In this document: in pieces, positions 51,008 to 58,931 of the stretch
Layout: each line of letters opens with the position of its first letter
How positions within the stretch are numbered: the stretch's first letter is position 1
Notes under the pieces: generated by a model
What the model saw: the letters and a program-made list of their open reading frames with translations, nothing else
Databases searched by the model: none
What the model was told of the DNA's origin: nothing
Assembly: GCA_016716405.1 (NCBI GenBank)
Contig: JADJWK010000001.1
Span: 2,170,001-2,234,000 of the forward strand
Source: Candidatus Melainabacteria bacterium
Lineage (GTDB): Bacteria; Cyanobacteriota; Vampirovibrionia; Obscuribacterales; Obscuribacteraceae
Direction: 5' to 3'
Length of the DNA: 64,000 nucleotides
Position numbers and translations under genes: made by a program

Positions 51008-53902
51008 TTACTCTATCGGATGACGGCCCGCCTCCGGAAGCTCGAGCCAGAATTTGCTGCCGTAGCCGACCCGGGACGAGAAATCAAGCCTGCCTGATTG
51101 CGCCTCGGCTAGCTTTTTGCTGATGAATAGACCGAGACCGCTTCCCTTGCTTCGATCTTCGCCGGCTATCTGATCGAATCTGGCGAAGACCTTCCGGGCA
51201 TCCGCTTCGGGAATTCCCCTGCCGCTGTCGCTGACGATGATTTTTATCATGCCGTCTGTTTTCTCTTCCTGTATCTCGATCCGAGATTGGTCAGGCGAGA
51301 ACTTCACTGCATTGGAGAGCAAGTTGACGAGTATCTGAATGGATCGATCGGGATCCGCCATTACATCGAGGGACGAGTCGTCCCCGACTACGATCTCTAT
51401 GCCCTTGAGCTCCGCCATGGGGCTCACGGCATCCACCGATGGCCCGACAATTTCTTTGATTGGTACACTTCGGACTTCCACATCGAGAGCCACCGAGCCA
51501 TCATCCTTGAGACTGTTGAGAACAAGGAGATCATCGGCCAGGTCGCTCAATCTGCGTATCTCTGGCAGTGCCTTCTTGATCATTCTCTGCCCTTTTTCGT
51601 TGAGGTCGCCGGCATCCAGCAAGGATCTGAACCCGGCTCCTACTGAGAGCAACGGCTCCTTGAGATCCTCGCGCAAAAGACAAGACAATTCCTGTCGCTC
51701 CTTCTCGAGCCGGGCCATACTTCGTGCAGCTTCGAAGAAGAAGGTATCCAGATAAGCAAGCTCGAAATCCGCTCTGCCTGGAACAGCCATAGCTGGCTGC
51801 CTGAGCTCCTGCCGGCGCGACAGCCGCCCGGCATTCTCCTCTACATTGCGCAAGCGAGAAAGAACATCTTTCCAAATCCGCAGGGCGCCGAGACCGGTCA
51901 GGAGTGCCACCATCGCTGATGCTCCTGCCAGGACTTTGAGCACCTTGCCTCTCAACTCCGCCATGCGGCATGCGTGCATGGAGTCCAGTTCTGCCAGCTC
52001 GGCGAGCAGTCCGCCCGCTTTCGTGAAAGTCACCGCAGAGAGCTTGCCGCTCTCGAGCATTTCCTTCATGGTGCCGGCCAGCCGGGGCGCCGAGTCGGCC
52101 AGCTCATCGGGAGCCGCAGCAGCCAGCGCATCGGCAATTTTCTTCATTTCCTCCACTTTCTCCTGCACCTGCCGGACCTCTTCAGGGACCTCCACCCGTG
52201 AGCTTTTCTCCAGCCGCACAAGGGCTGCGAGATCCTCATCGATCTGTCTTTTTCTACTGGCACGCGCTTTCCTCTCCTCATCGGAGTCACCGGGGATGCG
52301 TCTCAGAGAGAGAAGCATCAGGTGAGTCACCCCTGAAGAAAGCCTGGTGGTATGCTGGATTATCTCGCGCGACCGCAGCTCGGTGGCAATTTCCTGATCA
52401 ACCTGGTTGATCAGGACGCCCAGAAGTACCAGGGCTGTGGCGGAAACTGCCATAGATCTGCCGATCAGGATAAGAAGCGTCTTCCCGAGATTGGAGAAGC
52501 CTTCGGAGGAAGAGAAGCGAGCTGAGGACTCGGATCGCGCGGACAAGTCTGTCGCCGTATCCGGGTCACCGGGCTTGTCCTGAAGAAGAAACTCGAGGTC
52601 TTCGCCTGTACTCTCCCGTGTCAGCCGGATCGACTGCTCCTGGCATAGATGCTGCACCAGCGAGAGTGTTCTGGACGCTCTCGACGCGGATGTCGATGCG
52701 GCCCGGGTGATTGATAGTCTCAGTCCGGTTTCTGCGGATACTCGCAAGGTTACCGAAGACGCTTCTCCGGCAAAGGTCCGGACCAGCGAAACGACGGCTC
52801 TCGTCAGGGACTCCGGATCGCAGGAGAGATTTCCCGACCCGGTCTGAAAGTCGATCGAGCCGCAGTCTGCACCGAGCAGACTCTCCTCCAGGCGATCCCT
52901 GAGGTCATCGCATGCGGTGTCACTGACGTTCATATGCCACTTGCCGGATCGCAACTTGTCCAGATCGAGAATATCGTTGATCAGGGCGATCAAATCGGCG
53001 CATTGCCCCTTGAGACGGTAAATCAGGTCCTTCTGGCTCCCCGGGAGATTGCCCAGCGCTCCGGCCTCGATTAGCGAGACTACTCCCGCGATGGATGTCA
53101 TTGGAGCTCTTATGTCGTGTGATACCACGGCGCTAAGCTCCTGACGAAACTCTTCCCTCCTGGTGATACTGTTTGCCGTATCACACAAAACCTTCTCCAG
53201 CTGCCCGAGCTCGTCCTTACGAGCAATCAACGGTGACAACAAGCTTCCCTTCCGGAATCTGTCGATCTGGCTCAGCAGCTGGTCGACTCCCGCGACGACC
53301 GAGCGTTGGGACCAGTAGAGCAGGGCGATGGTGACGGCTACGACGGCGACAAGCAGAGCGGCCAGTTTAAGCTGCAATTCTCGACTGGCACGCTGGAACG
53401 AGCCGGTGTTCGTAGCCGGCGCCAGGAAAGTCGACTGGTATTCCTGTATCTGGTGCATCGAGTCTTTAATCAGTTGGCGAGCCTTCATTGCCGGGCCGAC
53501 CTGCAGCGGACTCTCGACAATCGAGAACTTTCGCATCATCATCTCGTACGGAACGACAGCTATGATTGCTTTTTGCAACTCTGTGGTTCTCTGCGCGAGA
53601 TCCGGCTGATCGCCGGTCAGCTGCCTCAGCTCCTTCAGTTCGGCCGCGAGCTGCTTCAGTCCCGAGATATGCTTCTTGCCAATCTCCTCGTCACGGCTGA
53701 CGCTATAGAAGGCTGCCGCGGCCAGGCAGCGCACATGGAGGCGTTGCACCTCGTCCAGGGAGGCGACAATGCGCATTCTCGATATTCGCTTTTCGAGCTT
53801 CTGTTCGCTGGCGTTGAGCTGCTCGAGTAGAATCGCGGAGATACCCAGCTGGAATGCCAGGGGAATGGTGATCAGCGCCATGATTTTATGAGCTAGTCGC
53901 AC
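51008..53902 (-). CDS. Double-module histidine kinase with complementary defects
   Basis: This 964-residue protein is built as two sensor-kinase halves, each with two membrane helices. The first half keeps the H box (AVVSHDIRAPM, H262), but its ATPase region (about 345-445) has lost the N and G boxes. The second half has lost the His (LLREDLKEPL, E745 in its place) but keeps a full ATPase: NLLSNAVKFSP (860-870), DSGRGIP (892-898), GSGLGLF (920-926). The natural reading is that the second ATPase phosphorylates the first half's His, within or between chains. It lies downstream of the caspase-OmpH gene. No dedicated response regulator is adjacent. Confidence 0.9.
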   Translation of the reverse strand: MRLAHKIMALITIPLAFQLGISAILLEQLNASEQKLEKRISRMRIVASLDEVQRLHVRCLAAAAFYSVSRDEEIGKKHISGLKQLAAELKELRQLTGDQPDLAQRTTELQKAIIAVVPYEMMMRKFSIVESPLQVGPAMKARQLIKDSMHQIQEYQSTFLAPATNTGSFQRASRELQLKLAALLVAVVAVTIALLYWSQRSVVAGVDQLLSQIDRFRKGSLLSPLIARKDELGQLEKVLCDTANSITRREEFRQELSAVVSHDIRAPMTSIAGVVSLIEAGALGNLPGSQKDLIYRLKGQCADLIALINDILDLDKLRSGKWHMNVSDTACDDLRDRLEESLLGADCGSIDFQTGSGNLSCDPESLTRAVVSLVRTFAGEASSVTLRVSAETGLRLSITRAASTSASRASRTLSLVQHLCQEQSIRLTRESTGEDLEFLLQDKPGDPDTATDLSARSESSARFSSSEGFSNLGKTLLILIGRSMAVSATALVLLGVLINQVDQEIATELRSREIIQHTTRLSSGVTHLMLLSLRRIPGDSDEERKARASRKRQIDEDLAALVRLEKSSRVEVPEEVRQVQEKVEEMKKIADALAAAAPDELADSAPRLAGTMKEMLESGKLSAVTFTKAGGLLAELAELDSMHACRMAELRGKVLKVLAGASAMVALLTGLGALRIWKDVLSRLRNVEENAGRLSRRQELRQPAMAVPGRADFELAYLDTFFFEAARSMARLEKERQELSCLLREDLKEPLLSVGAGFRSLLDAGDLNEKGQRMIKKALPEIRRLSDLADDLLVLNSLKDDGSVALDVEVRSVPIKEIVGPSVDAVSPMAELKGIEIVVGDDSSLDVMADPDRSIQILVNLLSNAVKFSPDQSRIEIQEEKTDGMIKIIVSDSGRGIPEADARKVFARFDQIAGEDRSKGSGLGLFISKKLAEAQSGRLDFSSRVGYGSKFWLELPEAGRHPIE

Positions 53903-53958
53903 TTATTGTCCATGCATTGAGGAGCAGTGCCGTTGATATCTCCGTTCGATTTCGGCAG

Positions 53959-55809
53959 TTACTTGTTCAGCTCTTTGATCACCTCGTCCGTGATATTGAT
54001 TCCCTTGCCCTCCACCGGGGGCGTTCCGTCTTTGATTTCTGTCACATCCGCATAGGTGTAACCAAGTGAGGTCGCTACTCTTGTAATCGCATCCTTGAGC
54101 TGCTTCTCGAGTTTAGCCTCTCTTGCCGTGAACTCCTTACGGTAGACAGCAGCGGCCTGGTCGATTTCAGCCTGCATGCTTTTCTGGAGATTGTTGAGCG
54201 CATTCTTGGAGTACTGCCCCGAGGTCTTTGCCCTGTGGAACTTCTCATTTTGCTGGTTCACGAGTAGCTGAAGGTTGACCTCAGACGTTTTGAGCTCTCT
54301 TGAAGCTTCGCGAGCGGTGAGCCAGGAGTCAACTGCTATGTTCCTTTGAACGACTAAACTGCCGACCAGCAGAGCGGCTGAAGTGTCGCCCGCCTCGGCG
54401 GCTCTTCTCAGGATCGCAATCGCCTCGCTATAGCGACTCTGCGCCAGCAGTGCCCTGCCTTGCGAAACGAGATCCGAAAGCTGTTGCGGGGGGCGTGTGG
54501 AAGAAGAGACGCCCTGGGTATCTACCGGTGCGGTCTTGTTGGTGCCTGGTTGTTGCGCGCTGCTTCCGGTCGCAAGATTTCGCTCCTGCCTGGGCAGGGC
54601 GTACGCCTGGGACTGGCGCGGACGAGTGGGGCGAGAAAGAAGCGCCACCTCTTCGCCTTTCCAGTTCATGAGCATCATGGGTACCTGGTCCACCCGGCGA
54701 TCGAACTTAACCTCTTGCTCGACCTGATCTTTGAGATTGTTGAAAGCGGTGGAGAGGTTGGTAGCGACGCCCTTCACCTGCAGCGAGTCGATCAGCTTTC
54801 TGGTGAACACACCATTTTCATAGCGCTTCGATTCCCAGGAGCGCTGGTCGGCGCTGCTCGAGCTTATGATGATCATCCCCTGTCCGGCGACACTGGAAAG
54901 GTCGAAGTTATGGGTGCGAAGCAAGCCTTTGCCGCCAGCGGCAGCGCCGCTATTGCAAGCATCGAGGAAAAGCACGACGCGGTCGCAATTGGTTCGTCGT
55001 TTTATCGTCTGCGCCAGGGTCTCTAGCTCTATACCTGATGAAAACAGATTGTCGGGATCGGTGTCATAGGCGATCAGGAAGTTTTCACCGGCTACATCGA
55101 GCTCTTTCGGGCTTCCGTGGGTGGAAGCGAATATCAACACGATGTCGTCTGCCAGCACTCGCCTGGGCAACCAGTCGTCACCGAGCACCATCTCGATGTT
55201 TCGCTGGGTAGCGTCTTCGTCCAGCAGCAATAGCACGTGATCCTTGGCGAAGTTGCCCTTCTCGACAAGAAAGTTTGCGAAGTCCCGGGCGTCTTTGGTG
55301 GAGTAGTGCAGTGCCGGAATACGGCTGTCCTGGAACTTGTCTATCCCGATGATGACAGCCCATTTGTCGCGTATGGGCCTGTTGGGATCGCTCGACTGCT
55401 CTCCGGCGCCTGCCGCCTGCTCACGACCTGCCGCGGTCCCACCTGCCGCGGTCCCATCTGCCGCGGTCGCACCTGCCGCGGTCCCACCTGTCGCGGTCAT
55501 ACCTGCCGTCTGGGCTCCCAGACCAGGCGATCCGCTCACCAGAAGGAATGCTGCCGAAGCAATGGCCACAGCCGTTGCTGTTGCTCGTGCTCTTGCGGTT
55601 GCTGTTGCACTTGCTCGTGCTCTTGCTGTTGCTGTTGCTCGTGCTCTTGCTGTTGCTGTTGCTCGTGCTCTTGCTCTTGCTGTTGCTGTTGCTGTTGCAC
55701 TTGCACTTGCTGTTGCCTTTTCTCCAGGCAATCCGGCTTTCGAGACAGGGAGTTTCGCCGCTTTGATTTCCCTGGCTATCTTTGCCCATGCGTCGAGGAG
55801 CAATGTCAT
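53959..55809 (-). CDS. Caspase-like (C14) protein with OmpH/Skp-like C-terminus and repeat-expanded N-terminus
   Basis: The ATG at 55809 has GGAG upstream; product about 616 residues. Order: short helix; an Ala/Thr/Arg low-complexity stretch (ATATARARARATATARARAT and similar); a membrane or signal helix (VAIASAAFLLVSG); a Gly/Thr/Ala repeat; a caspase p20 domain with catalytic His in FASTHGSP and Cys in LFLDACNSG; a helical spacer; and a coiled coil ending ITRVATSLGYTYADVTEI...INITDEVIKELNK, which matches the OmpH/Skp periplasmic chaperone end. Two DNA repeat arrays underlie the low-complexity parts. Its caspase domain is a close paralogue of that at 58932. Confidence 0.88.
   Translation of the reverse strand: MTLLLDAWAKIAREIKAAKLPVSKAGLPGEKATASASATATATARARARATATARARATATARARASATATARARATATAVAIASAAFLLVSGSPGLGAQTAGMTATGGTAAGATAADGTAAGGTAAGREQAAGAGEQSSDPNRPIRDKWAVIIGIDKFQDSRIPALHYSTKDARDFANFLVEKGNFAKDHVLLLLDEDATQRNIEMVLGDDWLPRRVLADDIVLIFASTHGSPKELDVAGENFLIAYDTDPDNLFSSGIELETLAQTIKRRTNCDRVVLFLDACNSGAAAGGKGLLRTHNFDLSSVAGQGMIIISSSSADQRSWESKRYENGVFTRKLIDSLQVKGVATNLSTAFNNLKDQVEQEVKFDRRVDQVPMMLMNWKGEEVALLSRPTRPRQSQAYALPRQERNLATGSSAQQPGTNKTAPVDTQGVSSSTRPPQQLSDLVSQGRALLAQSRYSEAIAILRRAAEAGDTSAALLVGSLVVQRNIAVDSWLTAREASRELKTSEVNLQLLVNQQNEKFHRAKTSGQYSKNALNNLQKSMQAEIDQAAAVYRKEFTAREAKLEKQLKDAITRVATSLGYTYADVTEIKDGTPPVEGKGINITDEVIKELNK
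55426..55515. repeat. 15-bp tandem repeats in caspase gene
   Basis: Six units of ACCTGCCGCGGTCCC with a few changes run from 55426 to 55515 on the plus strand and encode the Gly-Thr-Ala-Ala-Gly stretch on the minus strand. Unit count is likely to vary between strains. Confidence 0.9.
55572..55716. repeat. 24-bp/6-bp tandem repeats in caspase gene
   Basis: Hexamers of the form GCTxxT, grouped as 24-bp units GCTCGTGCTCTTGCTGTTGC..., run through 55572-55716 and encode alternating Ala-Thr and Ala-Arg on the minus strand, just before the membrane helix. The other strand gives only Cys- or Leu-rich artefact frames. Confidence 0.9.
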
Positions 55810-55891
55810 CGATATCTCCGTAGGTTCTTTTCGGTGGGGAGTTCTCTCTTGGGATGTCATTTTATCGGTCGCTGCGGCTTCTTGCCTCGGG

Positions 55892-56479
55892 CTATTGTTT
55901 GTTCAGCAAGGACTCGAGACCATCCAGCTGCTTCTCGACCGAATCGAATTGGCTTTTTACCATGCCTTTCACTTCTCTGCTCTTGTCCTGCAAAACTCGA
56001 GCCATCGCATCGGCTGTTTCGGTCTTGCCACTTTCGGCGGTCCGCTCGATCTCGGACTGGATGCGGGCGAGAATCTGCTCCTGACCTTTCTTGTCGCCTT
56101 TCATGCCGAGGACAAGCGCCAGATCCATCCAGCAGGCTGTCTCCTCCGGCGATGGAGGATCAATCAGGGCCTGCACTCGGGAAAGAGTGTCCGAAGCGAG
56201 CCGCTCAGCCCGTTCCAGCTTGTCCGAGGTGCAATAGGTCTGAATGATGGCCGATGAGTCTTTCAGCATCTGCCGGAAGAAAGGATCTCGCCGATCATCT
56301 CTCTGGGCACCGTCCAGCGCTTTTCTCAGATTGCTCTCGGCTGCCTCGTCGTGTCCGTTCTGGTGCGCTATATGCGCTTCGAATTGATACTTTCGCCAGT
56401 CTTCCTCCTCGGCAGCCATGGAGGGCGCAGTAGAAAGGAGCAAGGCGAGCAGAATCAGCAGCGGAATACCATACTTCAT
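55892..56479 (-). CDS. Secreted TPR-like protein
   Basis: This 195-residue protein has a clear signal peptide (MKYGIPLLILLALLLSTAPSMA) and helical repeats (HQNGHDEAAESNLRKALDGA, LERAERLASDTLSRVQALID) resembling TPR, ending in a coiled coil (SQFDSVEKQLDGLESLL). It is the first gene of a minus-strand set with the caspase-OmpH protein and the double kinase, and may act with the caspase in the periplasm. Confidence 0.75.
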   Translation of the reverse strand: MKYGIPLLILLALLLSTAPSMAAEEEDWRKYQFEAHIAHQNGHDEAAESNLRKALDGAQRDDRRDPFFRQMLKDSSAIIQTYCTSDKLERAERLASDTLSRVQALIDPPSPEETACWMDLALVLGMKGDKKGQEQILARIQSEIERTAESGKTETADAMARVLQDKSREVKGMVKSQFDSVEKQLDGLESLLNKQ

Positions 56480-56702
56480 TCTCGACGGCCTCCATTCGAG
56501 ACATCAACGCAAAGGTCTAGAATCTTTTTCCACCTCCGGAGGCAAGCCAATCGGGAGAATGCTGACCAGCGCTAGTAATTGACAACTCCGTGGTAGATAA
56601 TTGGAGCTGCTGCGGGCGGTCTTTCCGGCCCGGCCGAGAGCCGTCGGCGCCTGATTACTCAGTGTTTCCCATCCCCGCGCTATGCGACAGGCAGGGTCGA
56701 AG

Positions 56703-58322
56703 ATGTTGATGACAAAGCAGGACAAAGCCGCTCTCCGCGAAACGATCTTCCGGCATCTGGACGGCATCGCGACGGCTCCGACCGCCTATACCCTGCTCGA
56801 CAGGGGCGTTCTGGATCACCTGCTCGAGCATGAGACAGTCGATGTCACCGACCTGGCAGGTGTCTTCAAAGCCAATGAGGGCTACCTCAATGTCGCTCTG
56901 CGCATTCTTGCCTCTCAGGGTTGGCTCGAAATGGAGCTGGACAATGCCGGCAACAGAGTCCAATACAGCGTGAACGCGAACAGCGCCACTGCCTTCGAGC
57001 TCTGCCACCTGTACAAGGATGTGGTCACTTTGCTCCGCCTGTCCGGCCAGTTCCACCGGCGCAAGTTCGAGAGAGCCCCCTTCTCGATGCTGGAGAGCAT
57101 CTTCAAGAAGTATCGGGACAACTACGGCATCGAATTTTCTACCGATCCCGCTACCCGAAATATTCAAGAGCAAGTCCTGAAGCACATCGAGGGCATCGCC
57201 ATCGGTCCGACGATTGTCTACCTCGGCATGGGGGGCATGTTCCACAAGTACTTCATGGAGGCTTCTTTCAAGCCGGAGGAGTTTCACCAGGACGCGGAGA
57301 GCTTCGGCAAGATACTCGACTTCTTCACTTTTCTCGGCTGGTTCGACAAGAAAGGCGAGACCTATACCTTCACCGAGCGTGGCTTGTTCTTCGCCCGGCG
57401 AGCCAGCGCTTACGGCGTGACTGTGTCGTATATCCCGACTTTTCGAAACCTCGACGAGATGATTTTCGGCAATGCCGCGATCTTGATCAACGACAAGCCC
57501 GAAATGCCGGAGCTGCACGTAGATCGCGAGATGAACGTGTGGGGAAGCGGCGGAGCGCACGCCAGCTATTTCAAGAAAGTCGACGAAGTGATCATCGAGC
57601 TCTTTAACAGACCACTGGAGGAGCAGCCAAAAGGCATCGTCGACATGGGCTGCGGAAACGGCGCATTTTTGCAGCACATTTTCGAGGTGATTTCCCAGCG
57701 CACGCTCCGAGGCGAAGTGCTGGACGAGTATCCCCTGCTGCTGGTCGGTGCCGACTTCAACGAAGTGGCTCTGCGCGTCACTCGTGCCAATCTCACCAAG
57801 GCGGATATCTGGGCGAAAGTCACCTGGGGCAATATCGCGCGACCGGATCTACTGGCCAGCGATCTCAAAGAGCATTACGGCATAGCCCTGGAAGACCTGC
57901 TCAACGTACGCACTTTTCTCGATCACAACCGCCCGTGGGAGCAGCCGTCCGAACCGCTTTCCGGTCGCGTGAGCGAGACCTCCGGTGCCAATTGCTCCAG
58001 GGGCAAGCGATTGAACAACAACGATGTCGAGGCCAGTCTTCTGGAGCATCTCCGGCGCTGGGAGCCGTTCGTGCGGCGCTTCGGGCTCCTGGTGATCGAG
58101 CTGCACACCATCCCGCCGGGGCTCGCCGCTAGAAATCTCGGGCAGACGGCTGCCACTGCATATGATGCTACTCACGGATACTCGGATCAGTATATCGTGG
58201 AAGTCGATGTTTTCAATCGAGTCGCGGCCGAGGCCGGTCTCCACCCGGACCCGGAGCATTCGGTGAAGTTCCCGGATTCGGAGCTGGCTACTGTGAGCAT
58301 CAATTTGTTGAAGGGGCATTGA
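56703..58322 (+). CDS. Class I SAM-dependent methyltransferase with N-terminal winged helix
   Basis: The ATG at 56703 has AGGG upstream; 539 residues. The N-terminal part resembles a winged helix (AYTLLDRGVLDHLLEHE...LNVALRILASQGWLEM), and a second partial wing follows (FFTFLGWFDKKGETYTFTERGLFF). The Rossmann core has IVDMGCGNGAFLQHIF (motif I), LLVGADFNEVAL and WGNIARPD. The architecture recalls methyltransferases of specialised metabolism, such as polyketide-associated enzymes. The substrate is unknown. It is divergent from the TPR gene. Confidence 0.8.
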   Translation: MLMTKQDKAALRETIFRHLDGIATAPTAYTLLDRGVLDHLLEHETVDVTDLAGVFKANEGYLNVALRILASQGWLEMELDNAGNRVQYSVNANSATAFELCHLYKDVVTLLRLSGQFHRRKFERAPFSMLESIFKKYRDNYGIEFSTDPATRNIQEQVLKHIEGIAIGPTIVYLGMGGMFHKYFMEASFKPEEFHQDAESFGKILDFFTFLGWFDKKGETYTFTERGLFFARRASAYGVTVSYIPTFRNLDEMIFGNAAILINDKPEMPELHVDREMNVWGSGGAHASYFKKVDEVIIELFNRPLEEQPKGIVDMGCGNGAFLQHIFEVISQRTLRGEVLDEYPLLLVGADFNEVALRVTRANLTKADIWAKVTWGNIARPDLLASDLKEHYGIALEDLLNVRTFLDHNRPWEQPSEPLSGRVSETSGANCSRGKRLNNNDVEASLLEHLRRWEPFVRRFGLLVIELHTIPPGLAARNLGQTAATAYDATHGYSDQYIVEVDVFNRVAAEAGLHPDPEHSVKFPDSELATVSINLLKGH

Positions 58323-58393
58323 TTCCCGCTAGCTCTTCTCATCGCGGTTGTACGATATACTTACTGTTTGTTTGAATTTCCCGGTGGTGCATA

Positions 58394-58792
58394 ATGAGCT
58401 CTCGTAAACCAGACCATACTCGTAACTCAGACCATACTCGTAAACCAGATCAAATTCGACGCACTTTCAAGGTCTGGATTCTCCTGGTTTTTGCTTGCTT
58501 TCTTGTTATGGCTGTTATTCCGTTTTTCACGAAAAAGGAAGGTGGAAGCGGTCTTGCCAGGCGGGTGTATGCGGCTCGTGCTATCGCAGCTGATACTATC
58601 TTGAAGCAAGATGACCTCGAGGAGAGGGAAATCGAGAACAGGGAAGTTGAGGACAGGTTGCCGTCGGCAAACTTTGTGTCGTTGTCGCAGGCTGTTGGAA
58701 AGCGATTGACTCATGATCTGGCTGAGGGAGAGGCCCTCGAACGCGATCATTTGGCGCCGGTCGAGCAGACCCCCGCTCCCGCCAGAGACTGA
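58394..58792 (+). CDS. Single-TM SAF-domain protein (CpaB-like)
   Basis: This 132-residue protein has an N-terminal repeat (PDHTR-NSDHTR-KPDQIR, from an 18-bp DNA repeat), one membrane helix (VWILLVFACFLVMAVIPFF), and a SAF domain (VYAARAIAADTILKQDDLE...AVGKRLTHDLAEGEALERDHL). SAF domains occur in pilus assembly CpaB/FlgA chaperones and antifreeze-like proteins. It is likely a periplasmic binding module. No pilus genes are nearby. Confidence 0.8.
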   Translation: MSSRKPDHTRNSDHTRKPDQIRRTFKVWILLVFACFLVMAVIPFFTKKEGGSGLARRVYAARAIAADTILKQDDLEEREIENREVEDRLPSANFVSLSQAVGKRLTHDLAEGEALERDHLAPVEQTPAPARD

Positions 58793-58931
58793 CGAGCAAC
58801 TGCTCTACAGTCGACTTAGGGCTGTTACACTCAGGGTGGCTCGATTTTCATACTTATTTGGGGGAAGGTGCTTGGCGCCGATTTCGGATATCATAACTGG
58901 CAAAAAATTGACGGCGCTTCTTGAGCAGGCC

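Noticed and set aside
55237..56257. Long plus-strand frames rich in Cys or Ala/Val/Leu opposite the caspase gene
   Set aside because: They are antisense translations of the tandem repeats; the minus-strand caspase has clear catalytic motifs.
56655..57677. A 340-codon minus-strand frame across the methyltransferase gene
   Set aside because: Antisense shadow; the plus strand carries SAM-binding motif I.
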